Of a stretch of 64,000 bases of DNA, positions 54,244-64,000 are shown in pieces. A program made the translations under genes and the position numbers. The notes below the pieces were generated by a model, which was given only the letters and a program-made list of their open reading frames with translations, made no database searches and had not been told where the DNA came from. Origin of the DNA: Bryobacterales bacterium (GTDB taxonomy: Bacteria; Acidobacteriota; Terriglobia; Bryobacterales; UBA6623). Position 1 is the first letter of the stretch. Each line of letters opens with the position of its first letter. The stretch is from contig JAJEHF010000065.1 in assembly GCA_022823865.1 (NCBI GenBank), positions 1 to 64,000 on the forward strand. Reading direction: 5' to 3'.

Positions 54244-55710
54244 TCAGGCCAGCAAGCCGCGGACCACGTTCCCGCGCACATCGGTCAGCCGGAAATCGCG
54301 CCCTTGATGCCGGAATGTGAGCTTGGTGTGGTCCAGGCCCAGGCAGTGCAGGATCGTAGCCTGCAGGTCGTTGACGGCGACCGGGGCCTCGGCGACCTCC
54401 AAGCCCAGCTCGTCGGTTCGCCCGACGGCACTGCCCGGGCGGATCCCGCCGCCTGCCAGCCACATGCTGAAGGCAAGCCTGTGGTGGTCTCGCCCGCGGC
54501 TTTCCTCGCGGCTGGGAGTGCGGTCCTCGACCATCGGAGTCCGCCCGAACTCCCCGCCCCACACGACCAGGGTGGAATCGAGCAAGCCCCGTTCCTTCAG
54601 GTCGGCGACGAGCGCCGCGGACGGTTTGTCCGTCGCAAGGCACTCTTTCTCGATGCCTTTCTTGAGCTCGGCGTGATGGTCCCAGCTGGCGTGCACGATC
54701 TGCACGAAGCGCACGCCGCGCTCGACCATGCGCCTGGCCAGCAAGCAGTTGCGCCCGTACTGGGCGGTCTCCTTCTCGTTGACTCCGTAGGCGTCCAATG
54801 TCGCGTCCGACTCGCCCGAGAAATCGAGCAGTTCCGGAGTGGCCATCTGCATGCGGAACGCCAGCTCGTAGGACGCGATACGCGCTTCAACCTCGGGATC
54901 GCCGCTCGCGGCTCGGTGCACTGCATTGAGGTCGCGCAACGCGTCGAGCCGGGCGCGCTGGGAGGCGCGGCTGTATCCCGGCGGATTGGACAAGTGCAGC
55001 ACCGCGTCGCCTGTGCTGCGAAACGGGACGCCCTGATAGCTGGACGGCAGGAATCCGCTCGACCAAATGCCGCTTCCCGCGTCGGCGCCGCTGCCCGAAT
55101 TGAGCACGACGAAACCGGGCAGGTCGCGGGACTCGCTGCCCAAGCCGTAGGCGACCCAAGCGCCCATCGAGGGATGGCCGACAAACGGGGTGCCGCAGGC
55201 CATCATGAGCTGGCCCGTGTGATGGTTGATCTGGTCGGTCGTCATCGACCGGACCACGCACAGGTCGTCGACGCATCCGGCCGTGTGCGGCAAGAGTTCC
55301 GAGACGGCCAGCCCGCTCTCGCCGTGCCGGTCGAAGCGGCGCGGGCTAGCCCAGATCTTGGCGTCGGGCTTGATGAAGGCCAATTCGAGGTCTCCAGCGA
55401 GCGAGTCGGGCAGTGGCTGTCCGTCCCATCGGCGCATCGAGGGCTTGGGATCCAGGAGGTCCAGCTGGCTCGGCCCGCCAGCCTGGAAAAGGAAGATTAC
55501 GCTTTTTGCGGTGGGCTCGAAGTGCGGCTCCCGCTGGCGGAGCGGATCGGCGGCCTCCGCGGGATGGCCGTCTTCGGCCAGAAGAAGCGAGAGCGCTATC
55601 GATCCGAGCCCGCAGGCCGAGTCCCGCAAGAATCGGCGGCGGTGAGGCAGCGGCAAGTCGGCTACAGGGCTAATCCGACGCCGCGCCTGCGCTCCGTCAC
55701 CTACACCCAT
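54244..55710 (-). CDS. DUF1501 family protein, Tat-exported
   Basis: A 488-residue protein with a twin-arginine signal (HRRRFLRDSACGLGSIALSLLL) and the DUF1501 pattern: VIFLFQAGGPSQLDLLDPKP, HHTGQLMMACGTPFVGHPS, FVQIVHASWDHH, VVWGGEFGRTP and the final LTFRHQGRDFRLTDVRG. The fold resembles the sulfatase/phosphatase superfamily. Partners (DUF1549/DUF1553 cytochrome proteins) are usually adjacent, but none is here, so this is an orphan copy. TATGCT on the minus strand ends eight bases before the ATG. Confidence 0.9.
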   Translation of the reverse strand: MGVGDGAQARRRISPVADLPLPHRRRFLRDSACGLGSIALSLLLAEDGHPAEAADPLRQREPHFEPTAKSVIFLFQAGGPSQLDLLDPKPSMRRWDGQPLPDSLAGDLELAFIKPDAKIWASPRRFDRHGESGLAVSELLPHTAGCVDDLCVVRSMTTDQINHHTGQLMMACGTPFVGHPSMGAWVAYGLGSESRDLPGFVVLNSGSGADAGSGIWSSGFLPSSYQGVPFRSTGDAVLHLSNPPGYSRASQRARLDALRDLNAVHRAASGDPEVEARIASYELAFRMQMATPELLDFSGESDATLDAYGVNEKETAQYGRNCLLARRMVERGVRFVQIVHASWDHHAELKKGIEKECLATDKPSAALVADLKERGLLDSTLVVWGGEFGRTPMVEDRTPSREESRGRDHHRLAFSMWLAGGGIRPGSAVGRTDELGLEVAEAPVAVNDLQATILHCLGLDHTKLTFRHQGRDFRLTDVRGNVVRGLLA

Positions 55711-55718
55711 CGGAAGTC

Positions 55719-55724
55719 AGCATA
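55719..55724 (-). promoter_or_regulatory. candidate -10 (TATGCT)
   Basis: It ends eight bases before the DUF1501 ATG on the minus strand. Confidence 0.35.
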
Positions 55725-55948
55725 CCAACGCGCCTTTCGTGCGGGCCATAGATCCCCAGCAGCTTGAGAACCATCACCTGCAGCTACCCGCATGATCACG
55801 CATCGGGTAAGCGCTCAAACCGCGCGCATCCAGGTCACTGCTGTCTAACCTCTTATATAACGATCAAATCCGGTGCGGCGACCACTGCCGAACTGTGGGG
55901 CCTGGGAGAATTGCTTGCAAGTTATTCCCGTGTATTGCACGCGTTGGC

Positions 55949-55954
55949 TAGGAT
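55949..55954 (+). promoter_or_regulatory. candidate -10 (TAGGAT), leaderless
   Basis: It ends six bases before the ATG of the nucleotidyltransferase antitoxin gene. Confidence 0.4.
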
Positions 55955-55960
55955 GAGGTC

Positions 55961-56377
55961 ATGCGGCGCCAGTTTCGGGCCGGGCCAGACGAGCGCGAGC
56001 GCATCGAGCGCACGCTAGTCGCCGTGCTCGAGAGCGAGCCGGATCTGGAGTTTGCGTGGCTCCACGGGTCGTTCCTCGTAGCCGACAAGTTCCGCGATAT
56101 CGATATCGGCGTTCACCTAAACGCGCCGGCCGAAGTCCGCTCACAGCGCGGGCTGGAGCTGTCAGTGCGTCTGGATCAGGACATCGGATTCCCGATTGAC
56201 GTGCGCGTGCTCAACGACGCTCCCGTAACGTTTCTGTTTCATGTCTTCCGGGAAGGACGCCTGCTGCTCAGCCGAAACGACGAGCGCTTAGCCGACCTTA
56301 TGGAACGGACAGTGCGGGAGTATCTGGACGCCGCGCCGTTGCTGCGGCAGGCCACCATCGAGGCTTACGGGGCGTGA
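55961..56377 (+). CDS. MntA-type nucleotidyltransferase antitoxin
   Basis: A 138-residue minimal nucleotidyltransferase. LHGSFLVADKFRDIDIGVHL holds the G-S...D-x-D metal motif, and a third aspartate is in PIDVRVLND. Proteins of this type pair with a HEPN toxin and block it by adding AMP to its active-site tyrosine. The stop overlaps the partner's start (GTGA), so the two are made together. Confidence 0.9.
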   Translation: MRRQFRAGPDERERIERTLVAVLESEPDLEFAWLHGSFLVADKFRDIDIGVHLNAPAEVRSQRGLELSVRLDQDIGFPIDVRVLNDAPVTFLFHVFREGRLLLSRNDERLADLMERTVREYLDAAPLLRQATIEAYGA

Positions 56378-56796
56378 CTCTCAACCCGGACGTGATCCGC
56401 ACTCGGAGCGCGGAAATCGAGGAGTCCGTGGAGCGGCTAGAGTCCCTGGCCGAGATCCCCCTCGCCGAATTCCTCGCTGATCGGGACGCGCAAGACATCG
56501 CGTGCTACCGCCTGCTCGTAGCGATCGAGGCTGCACTTGCGCTCTGTTACCACGTGTCGTCACGGCGGCTGCGCACTGCGCCGGCGGACTACGCCGGCTG
56601 TTTCGGACTACTTGAAGACGCTGGCATCCTCGCACCCGACCTCACCGAGCGGCTAAAGAACATGGCAAGGTTCCGGAACCTGCTGGTTCACGTCTATTGG
56701 AGGGTTGACTACCGACACGTACATGCCGCGCTGCGGAAGAATCTGGGGGATCTGCGAGCGTTCTCGGCGGCGATCGTGTCGTTGCTAGAAGGCTGA
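56374..56796 (+). CDS. HepT-type HEPN ribonuclease toxin
   Basis: A 140-residue all-helical HEPN (DUF86) protein. RFRNLLVHVYWRVD contains the R-x4-H-x-Y active site; the tyrosine is the target of AMP addition by MntA. Expected activity is RNA cleavage, for example of tRNA ends. It starts with GTG overlapping the antitoxin stop. Confidence 0.9.
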   Translation: MTLNPDVIRTRSAEIEESVERLESLAEIPLAEFLADRDAQDIACYRLLVAIEAALALCYHVSSRRLRTAPADYAGCFGLLEDAGILAPDLTERLKNMARFRNLLVHVYWRVDYRHVHAALRKNLGDLRAFSAAIVSLLEG

Positions 56797-56951
56797 AGCA
56801 CCGCCGGTTAGCTCCAGTGCTGCGGCCGAAATCGCACGCGATCGTTAGAACATTCGCGGCAGGATTGGTACAATGAACACTGTCGCCGGCGTTTCCCGCG
56901 TCGCCGTATCGGTTTCCAGGGCGCTTCCCCCTGCTGCGAGGACGATCCGAC

Positions 56952-57392
56952 ATGTCGCGCTACTTCACTCTGCAAGAAGCGGAGAGCCTGATTCCCACAG
57001 TTCAGGAGGGCCTGAAAGCCGCGATCAGCGCCAAAGAGCGCATCGGAGAGATTGACCAAGCCATGCAGAACCTGTCAGCGCACATCTGCATGGTTGGCGG
57101 CGCCGAGATCAATCCGGACAAGATCGCGCGCCAGAAGCTCGAACGCATCTCGCTGGTGCAGGTGATCGACGATCGAGTCTCGGACATCCAGAGCAGCGGG
57201 TGCTTGGTCAAAGACCTTGACCTTGGCCTGCTGGACTTCCCCGCCCTGCTGAACGGGGTCGAGGTGTACCTGTGCTGGAAGCTGGGCGAAAGCCGGATCG
57301 AGTGGTGGCATTCCACCCAAGAAGGCTATTCGAGCCGGCGCAGGATCATGGACGAGTTCGGCGACGACAGTCCCGAGCCGCTGCCGAACTAG
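56952..57392 (+). CDS. DUF2203 family protein
   Basis: A 146-residue cytoplasmic protein of DUF2203. RYFTLQEAESLIPTVQEGLKAA begins the helical front. GCLVKDLDLGLLDFPALLNG and VYLCWKLGESRIEWWHS are the family core. Function is unknown. TACAAT at 56869-56874 is a possible -10 with a leader of about 75 nt. It is not obviously linked to the TA pair upstream. Confidence 0.9.
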   Translation: MSRYFTLQEAESLIPTVQEGLKAAISAKERIGEIDQAMQNLSAHICMVGGAEINPDKIARQKLERISLVQVIDDRVSDIQSSGCLVKDLDLGLLDFPALLNGVEVYLCWKLGESRIEWWHSTQEGYSSRRRIMDEFGDDSPEPLPN

Positions 57393-57426
57393 CCTCGCCT
57401 AGCCGCCCCGTGCCGCAATCCGCGCA

Positions 57427-58809
57427 CTAGCGATAGGGCAGGTCGGCGCGCTCGCTCCAGCTGTCCTCGGTGCGAGCGAACCAATCCATCGTGAGCTCAT
57501 CCAGCTCTGCCTGCACGGCGGCGTGCTCGGGCCTGCCCGCTAAATTCTGCAGCTGGAACGGATCGGCTACGTCGTCGTACAGCAGCCAGGCTCGGTCTTG
57601 GTGCCGGGCATAGGTGTAGCGCTCGGTACGCACCCCGCGCCAGGCCGGGAACTCGGCGCGCTCGGTCGGTGTGTAGCTCTGGGCGTAAACGGATTCCGGA
57701 GGGGCAGCGTTCGGGCTCCCGCCGTGCTCGGCGGCCAGCAGGTGACGCGACAGGTCCGTGCCCGAAACGGTCTCGGCCGCGGGCAGTCCGGCCAGCCCCA
57801 GCAGCGTCGGCACTACATCGACGTGAGACGCTGGCAGCGTCAACTGCTGGCCCGCCGGAACGGCTGCCGGATAGTGCACGATGCCGGGCACCTGGAGCGA
57901 CTCGGCCCACGGCTTGCGCTTGAGCACGGTGCCCTGTGAACCCAGCATGTCGCCGTGGTCCGACGTGATCAAGATGACGGTGTTCTCGAACTGGCCCGTG
58001 GACTTCAGCGCGTCGACGATTCGCCCGACCTCGTCATCGAGGAACGTGATGGCCGCATAGTAGCCGGCGATGTCCTGCCGCGAGCCCATCGCGCGGCCAG
58101 CCCGCAGTTCGACGGGCCCGTTCCAGTTCTCCCGCATCTTGAGCAAGTTCGGGTCGTACATGTTCATGTACGCCGGCGGTGCCACGTAGGGGTTGTGCGG
58201 CGGCCCCCACTGGACGTAGGCCAAGAACGGCGTCTCGGTATCGCTGCCGATGAAGTCGATGATCTCGTCGGTGAACGCCGTGGCCGAGTAGCCCTCGATC
58301 TGGATCGGCTCCGGGGAGTCCCGGAAGTACTGCATGTTCCAGTAGTTGTGGGTGCAGATGTTGGCGGCCCAGAAGTCGAACCCCTGGCGCCGTTCGGGCC
58401 GGACATAGCCCGGCAGACGCTTGCCGCCCTCCAAGTGCCACTTGCCGGCGAAGGCGGTGCGATAGCCGTGTTCCCGCGCGATCTCGGCTATCGTGATTTC
58501 GCTGTCGGGCAGCGGCGCGTCGTTGACATCCACGCCATGCTCGTGGCCGAACCGCCCGGTCAGCAGCGTTCCGCGCGCAGGGCAGCAGACCGGGCAATTC
58601 GCGGTGACATTCCGAAGCAGGGCGCCGTTCGCCGCGAGGGCGTCCATGTTGGGCGTGCGCACGTCCGGATTGCCCATCGCGCCGAGGTCCATCGCCCGCC
58701 ACTGGTCGGGCATCAGCACCAAGACGTTCGGCCTGGGCAGGCGCGGGCCGACGCAGGCCGAGCCAGCGGCAGCCGCGGCGGAGGCAAGGAACGCCCGGCG
58801 GTTCATCAT
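57427..58809 (-). CDS. Tat-exported formylglycine-dependent sulfatase
   Basis: A 460-residue sulfatase with a twin-arginine-like, lipoprotein-like leader ([19 protein letters not shown]). NVLVLMPDQWRAM contributes metal ligands. The formylglycine site is C75 in CCPAR. AFAGKWHLEGG and LITSDHGDMLGSQG are conserved. The C-terminus carries the usual LLYDDVADPFQLQNLAG. The three sulfatases in this window are only distantly alike, so they probably have different substrates. A second ATG three bases inside is an equal start. Confidence 0.92.
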   Translation of the reverse strand: MMNRRAFLASAAAAAGSACVGPRLPRPNVLVLMPDQWRAMDLGAMGNPDVRTPNMDALAANGALLRNVTANCPVCCPARGTLLTGRFGHEHGVDVNDAPLPDSEITIAEIAREHGYRTAFAGKWHLEGGKRLPGYVRPERRQGFDFWAANICTHNYWNMQYFRDSPEPIQIEGYSATAFTDEIIDFIGSDTETPFLAYVQWGPPHNPYVAPPAYMNMYDPNLLKMRENWNGPVELRAGRAMGSRQDIAGYYAAITFLDDEVGRIVDALKSTGQFENTVILITSDHGDMLGSQGTVLKRKPWAESLQVPGIVHYPAAVPAGQQLTLPASHVDVVPTLLGLAGLPAAETVSGTDLSRHLLAAEHGGSPNAAPPESVYAQSYTPTERAEFPAWRGVRTERYTYARHQDRAWLLYDDVADPFQLQNLAGRPEHAAVQAELDELTMDWFARTEDSWSERADLPYR

Positions 58810-58918
58810 GTGGGCCAGAATGCCAGCCTCGCGGGAGCAGTGTCAACCACGCGACCGTTGCATGATCGAAGCCTCCGGCTGGACGGGGTGTCGCCGAGAT
58901 GGCCTCGACGACGCCGAA

Positions 58919-60316
<1,398 letters not shown>

Positions 60317-60353
60317 TGAGAGCCCGCAGTATGAGCCTATTGTAACGAGCCAC

Positions 60354-61181
60354 CTACAGCCGGTAGGCTTCGATGGCCGTTCCGCCGAGCACCCGGTCGC
60401 GCTCGTCCGCGCTGAGTCGCGCGGCAAAGCCGGCCACCAGCTCGAACCAGCGGGCATAGCCCACCGCCACCAGGCACATCGGCCAGTCCGAGCCGTACAT
60501 GAGCCGCCGCGGACCGAACGCGTCCAAGACGGCATCCATGTACCGGGCAAGCTCTGCCTCGCTCCAACGCTCCCAGTCCGCCTCGGTCGCCATTCCGGAG
60601 ATCTTGCAGTAGAGGTTGGGCCGCCGGGCGAGGTCTCGGATCGCGGCGCGCCAAGCTCCAAAGGAGCCGTCTCGGATCCTGGGCTTGCCGATGTGGTCAA
60701 GCACGAATACCTGGTCGGGGTGCCGGTCGACGAATTCCAGCGCCTGGGGCAGGTGGCGCTCGAAGATGAGGATGTCGTACACCAAGCCCGCCGCGGTGAC
60801 GGCGCGCACGCCGTCGTTGAAGTCCCGGCGCAGCATGTACTCGTCGTCCGGCTCGTCCTGCAGGACATGCCGGCACGCACGCAACCATGGGTCCTGTGCG
60901 AGCTCTTCCAATGTGCCGCGCGCGGCGGGGTCGACCAGCGGAACCCAGCCGACCACCCCGCGGATGAAGTCGTTCTCGCGGGCGTGCGCGAGCAGGGCGC
61001 GGGTCTCGGACAGCGTCTGCCTGGCCTGTACCGAGACGACGCCGTCCACGCCGGCAGCCTCGATCTCCCGGCGCAGGTCGGCAGGGAGAAAATCGCGCCG
61101 CAGGGCCCGCATCGAATCGGAGATCCACCCGTATTCGGCCGGATCGTAGCGCCAGAAATGGTGGTGCGAGTCGACGATCAA
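60354..61181 (-). CDS. amidohydrolase-2 lactonase (L-fuconolactonase-like)
   Basis: A 275-residue TIM-barrel hydrolase: IVDSHHHFWRYDPAEYGWI at the start, VDGVVSVQARQTLSETRALL, LDHIGKPRI, CKISGM and LMYGSDWPMC are the COG3618 pattern. Such enzymes open L-fucono- or L-rhamnono-lactones. It lies 12 bp downstream of an aldo/keto reductase on the same strand, which fits oxidation then lactone hydrolysis of a deoxyhexose. Confidence 0.9.
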   Translation of the reverse strand: MIVDSHHHFWRYDPAEYGWISDSMRALRRDFLPADLRREIEAAGVDGVVSVQARQTLSETRALLAHARENDFIRGVVGWVPLVDPAARGTLEELAQDPWLRACRHVLQDEPDDEYMLRRDFNDGVRAVTAAGLVYDILIFERHLPQALEFVDRHPDQVFVLDHIGKPRIRDGSFGAWRAAIRDLARRPNLYCKISGMATEADWERWSEAELARYMDAVLDAFGPRRLMYGSDWPMCLVAVGYARWFELVAGFAARLSADERDRVLGGTAIEAYRL

Positions 61182-61193
61182 GCGAATCGCGCC

Positions 61194-62132
61194 TCAGCGA
61201 GGGTCTTGGTTCTCTTCCAGGCCGGTGGACCAGATCTGGTTGCGCACGGGGTCGACGAGTTCGCGAATCTCGTCCAGCAGCCCGTCCGGCTCCTCGAAAT
61301 CGAACGCCTTCAGGTTGCGATCGACATGCCGGCTCTTGGACATTCCCACCAGCACGCTGGCCGTGTGCGGGTAGTCGTAGCAGTACTTCAGCGCCGCTTC
61401 CGAGACATCGACGCCGCGGGCGCGGCAGTGCTGCGCCACCTGTTGCCCGACTTGCTGCACCTGCTCCGAAGCGAGGTGCCACGGCGGCGCCCCGCGCTCG
61501 GTCAGGATGCGCAAGTGCAGCGGCGAGGCGTTGATCAGGCCGACCCCGCGCTCGGCGCAGGTCGGTCTCAGCTCGCTGTCCAAGTCGTCCACCATCAGGT
61601 TGTAGCGGGCGTAGGAGAGGATGCTGTCGACCTCGGCCCGCTCCGCCACGTCCCGCAAGATGCCCAGCGGCAGCGCCGTGATGCCGACGTAGCGACACTT
61701 TCCGGCGCGCTGCAACTCGCGAGCCACCGGCAGGGCCTCGTTGATGACCTGCTCGCGGTCCACGAACTCGATGTCGTGCATCTGATAGATGTCCACGTAG
61801 TCCGTGCGCAAGCGGCGGAGCGACTCGTCGATGCTCGAGCGCACGCGCTCGGCCGAGAAGTCGAACGCATCGAAGTCGTAGCGTCCGCACTTGGTGGCGA
61901 GCACGATGTTCTTGCGGCGGGGCCCGAGGGCCTGGCCGAGCCGCTCTTCGGAGAGCGTGCGACCGTAGTAGGGCGAGGTGTCGAAGAAGTTGATCCCCAG
62001 GTCGATCGCCATGTGCACGGCGCGCTCGCCCTCGCGCACGTCAATCTCCTCGAACTCGTTGCCCAGCGGCGACGCGCCGTACCCGAGAACCGAGACTTCA
62101 AGGTCGGTGCTTCCGAGCTTGCGGTATTCCAT
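61194..62132 (-). CDS. aldo/keto reductase (L-fucose/L-galactose dehydrogenase-like)
   Basis: A 312-residue NAD(P)-dependent AKR. MEYRKLGSTDLEVSVLGYGASPLG opens the barrel. Catalytic D, Y, K and H lie in NFFDTSPYYG, LATKCGRYD and YQMHDIEF. The conserved lower part (YNLMVDDL, GLINASPLHLRILT) matches L-galactose/L-fucose dehydrogenases that oxidise the sugar to a lactone. It is upstream of and cotranscribed with the lactonase, and divergent from murQ. Confidence 0.9.
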   Translation of the reverse strand: MEYRKLGSTDLEVSVLGYGASPLGNEFEEIDVREGERAVHMAIDLGINFFDTSPYYGRTLSEERLGQALGPRRKNIVLATKCGRYDFDAFDFSAERVRSSIDESLRRLRTDYVDIYQMHDIEFVDREQVINEALPVARELQRAGKCRYVGITALPLGILRDVAERAEVDSILSYARYNLMVDDLDSELRPTCAERGVGLINASPLHLRILTERGAPPWHLASEQVQQVGQQVAQHCRARGVDVSEAALKYCYDYPHTASVLVGMSKSRHVDRNLKAFDFEEPDGLLDEIRELVDPVRNQIWSTGLEENQDPR

Positions 62133-62227
62133 AGAACAGATCGGCTACCCTGCTGATGGCAAGGGATAGCCAGCTTAGCAGTTCCGGCGGGGCCGCCCGC
62201 CGGGAGCCGCCGAGACCGCCCAGTCCG

Positions 62228-63130
62228 ATGACCGAAGGCCTGCCCGCCACCGAAGAGCGGAACCCGCGCTCGGCCGGGATCGACCTCGCTACCACCGAAC
62301 AGGTGTTGGCCGTCATCAACGCCGAGGATGCGCGCGTGGCGGAGGCGGTCCGGGACCAGATCCCGCAAGTCGCCAGGGCACTGGACGCCATCGTCGACCG
62401 CTGGGACCGCGGCGGGCGGCTGTTCTACTGCGGGGCCGGCACGAGCGGCCGATTGGGAGTGCTCGACGCAGCCGAGTGCCCGCCGACCTTCGGCACTCCC
62501 GACGACCGCGTCACGGCGGTGATCGCCGGCGGCGCGGAAGCGCTGCTGCGCTCCGTGGAGGGAGCCGAGGACAGCCCCGAAACCGCTCGCGCGGACCTGG
62601 AAGGGCAGGGCTTCTGCGGCCGCGACGCCTTGGTCGGCATCGCTGCCAGCGGACGCACTCCATACGTGCTGGGAGCGGTCGAGCACGCGGCCGCGATCGG
62701 TGCGGTCACGGTCGGGCTGAGCTGCAACCCGGGCTCTGAGCTGGAGCGGGCGGTCGACTACCCCATCACGCCGGAGGTAGGGCCAGAAGTGGTCACGGGG
62801 TCGACGCGCATGAAGAGCGGCACGGCGCAAAAGCTGGTGCTGAACATGCTCTCTACCGGGCTGATGATCCGCACGGGCTGCGTGCTCGGCAACTTGATGG
62901 TGAACGTCCAGGTCAAGAACGCCAAGCTGGCGGACCGCGCCGAACGGATCGTGCGCGAGGTCTGCGGCTGCGACCCCGAGAGCGCCCGCGCCGCGCTGGA
63001 AGCGGCCGGCTTCAACGTCCGGCTCGCTATTCTGATGCTAAGGCGGCAGCTGGACCGCGACTCCGCCGAGTCGCTGCTGGCGCGCTTCGGCGACAACCTG
63101 CGCCGGGCACTGGAGACAGACGATGACTGA
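62228..63130 (+). CDS. murQ: N-acetylmuramic acid 6-phosphate etherase
   Basis: A 300-residue SIS-domain enzyme that removes lactate from MurNAc-6-phosphate in peptidoglycan recycling. GAGTSGRLGVLDAAECPPTF, GIAASGRTPYV and GSTRMKSGTAQKLVLNMLST are diagnostic. The start at MTEGLPATEERNP matches the normal N-terminus; an earlier in-frame ATG at 62156 would add 24 atypical residues. It overlaps the following esterase gene by 8 bp. Confidence 0.95.
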   Translation: MTEGLPATEERNPRSAGIDLATTEQVLAVINAEDARVAEAVRDQIPQVARALDAIVDRWDRGGRLFYCGAGTSGRLGVLDAAECPPTFGTPDDRVTAVIAGGAEALLRSVEGAEDSPETARADLEGQGFCGRDALVGIAASGRTPYVLGAVEHAAAIGAVTVGLSCNPGSELERAVDYPITPEVGPEVVTGSTRMKSGTAQKLVLNMLSTGLMIRTGCVLGNLMVNVQVKNAKLADRAERIVREVCGCDPESARAALEAAGFNVRLAILMLRRQLDRDSAESLLARFGDNLRRALETDDD

Positions 63131-64000
63131 TCGATTCCACCCCACCCGCAAGGGGCTGCTCGCCGCGGCATTGGCGGCCGCGGCTTGCGCCGGCACGCTG
63201 ACGGCCCAGCCGCGCCGCCCGCAACTGGAATCTCCGACGGTATTGGCGGACGGCCGCATCCAATTCCGAGTCGCCGCGCCGGACGCGCAGACGCTGCGCT
63301 TGCAGGCGCCGTGGGCCGGCAGCGACCTCGAGTTCGAGCGCGGCGAAGCCGGGACGTGGTCGCTAACCGTCGGCCCGGTGCCGCCTGCGATCTACAGCTA
63401 CACCCTGCTGCTGGATGGCGTGCGCGTCCTGGATCCGCACAACACCGCGGTCAAGCGCTGGCTCGGGGGCAACGCCAGCCTGGTCGAAGTCCCGGCGCCC
63501 GAGCCGGTTCCGTACGACCTGCGGGACGTGCCGCACGGCTCGCTGCACGTGCACTACTACGCTTCCGAGGCGGGCGGTGCTAACCGCAGGCTTCTCGTGT
63601 ACACGCCGCCCGGATACTACGACGAGGCGGACAGGCATTACCCGGTGCTGTACCTGCTGCACGGCTCGGGCGACGACGAGACAGCCTGGATGGAGGTGGG
63701 CAAAGCCAACCTCATCCTCGACAACCTGATCGCGTCCGGGGCCGCCGAGCCGATGCTGGTCGTCATGCCGAACGGGCACCCGGTGCCGTGGGCCGCGCGC
63801 CGCCGGGGCATCGGATCCGACAACACGCAGCGGTTTCGCGATGACCTGGTCCAAGGCGCGATGCCATTGGTCGAATCGCTGTATCGCGCCAAGAGCGGAC
63901 CGGCCCAGACAGCCGTCGCCGGCCTGTCGATGGGAGGCGGGCAGTCCCTGTATTGCGCCGCCACCGGCCTGGACCGCTTCTCGTGGGTGGGGGCCTTCTC
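63123..64000 (+). CDS. secreted CE1-type esterase (partial, runs off the window)
   Basis: At least 292 residues are present and the end lies beyond the window. Signal peptide (LLAAALAAAACAGTLTAQ), an N-terminal immunoglobulin-like esterase domain (about 38-125; ADGRIQFRVAAPDAQTLRLQ), then the alpha/beta hydrolase: VYTPPGY, YPVLYLLHGSGDDETAW, MLVVMPNGHP and the nucleophile in GLSMGGGQ. It resembles feruloyl or acetyl-xylan esterases. The start ATG lies inside the murQ 3' end, so translation is probably coupled. Confidence 0.9.
   Translation, partial: MTDRFHPTRKGLLAAALAAAACAGTLTAQPRRPQLESPTVLADGRIQFRVAAPDAQTLRLQAPWAGSDLEFERGEAGTWSLTVGPVPPAIYSYTLLLDGVRVLDPHNTAVKRWLGGNASLVEVPAPEPVPYDLRDVPHGSLHVHYYASEAGGANRRLLVYTPPGYYDEADRHYPVLYLLHGSGDDETAWMEVGKANLILDNLIASGAAEPMLVVMPNGHPVPWAARRRGIGSDNTQRFRDDLVQGAMPLVESLYRAKSGPAQTAVAGLSMGGGQSLYCAATGLDRFSWVGAF

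Overview
The window is high-GC bacterial DNA. Its gene content points to Acidobacteriota, probably a Solibacteres/Bryobacterales-like lineage, although there is no rRNA gene to confirm this. The clues are a roughly 1000-residue TonB-dependent receptor with a carboxypeptidase-regulatory N-terminal domain, several secreted sulfatases, a DUF1501 protein, many Tat-exported Gfo/Idh- and dehydratase-type enzymes, DUF6152, and a Planctomycete/Verrucomicrobia-type microcompartment cluster.

Layout. 1-2.8 kb is a decayed accessory patch: a truncated ISNCY-type transposase, short repeated motifs, an ORF remnant, and a PIN toxin that appears fused to its usual small partner. 3.0-11.5 kb holds a sulfatase divergent from a Tat-exported Gfo/Idh/MocA oxidoreductase, a secreted endostatin-like protein, a PQQ dehydrogenase, a MATE exporter, a YqiA-type esterase and TrpG/PabA. 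11.8-21 kb is a polysaccharide and uronate region with a DgoD-like dehydratase, PL10 pectate lyase, carbohydrate-binding protein, GH43 enzyme, UxuA-like dehydratase and TonB receptor. 21.1-24.6 kb carries a sulfite-oxidase-like enzyme, Der, a MerR regulator and ThiS. 24.6-32.1 kb is a complete nqrABCDEF-apbE-nqrM operon for the sodium-pumping NADH:quinone oxidoreductase. 32-40.5 kb has an SDR, a GNAT, an 18-residue-repeat solenoid protein, a beta-barrel, a 5'-nucleotidase-family enzyme and a run of uncharacterised secreted proteins. 40.7-45.9 kb has VapBC, a sugar isomerase-like protein, a compact microcompartment locus (class II aldolase, one BMC-H, three BMC-P) and an oligogalacturonate-lyase-like propeller. 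46-57.4 kb has a fatty acyl reductase, threonine aldolase, a sulfatase, an OsmC-family gene with an in-frame TGA that is probably selenocysteine, RapZ, HPF, PlsC, DUF1501, a MntA-HepT pair and DUF2203. 57.4-64 kb has a third sulfatase, CysS, an L-fucose-type aldo/keto reductase plus lactonase, MurQ and the start of a secreted esterase.

How it fits together. Sulfatases, PL10, GH43, the TonB receptor, sugar-acid dehydratases, the fucose-type reductase/lactonase pair and the microcompartment aldolase suggest growth on sulfated or pectin-like polysaccharides rich in uronic acids and deoxyhexoses. The Na+-NQR operon suggests sodium bioenergetics.

Two observations stand out. First, the OsmC-like gene at 51326-51790 has TGA exactly at its peroxidatic cysteine codon, with a hairpin just downstream. 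Second, many genes on both strands have a TAnnnT -10 hexamer ending only about 6-9 nt before the start codon, which suggests widespread leaderless transcription. No tRNA, rRNA or CRISPR array was recognised.
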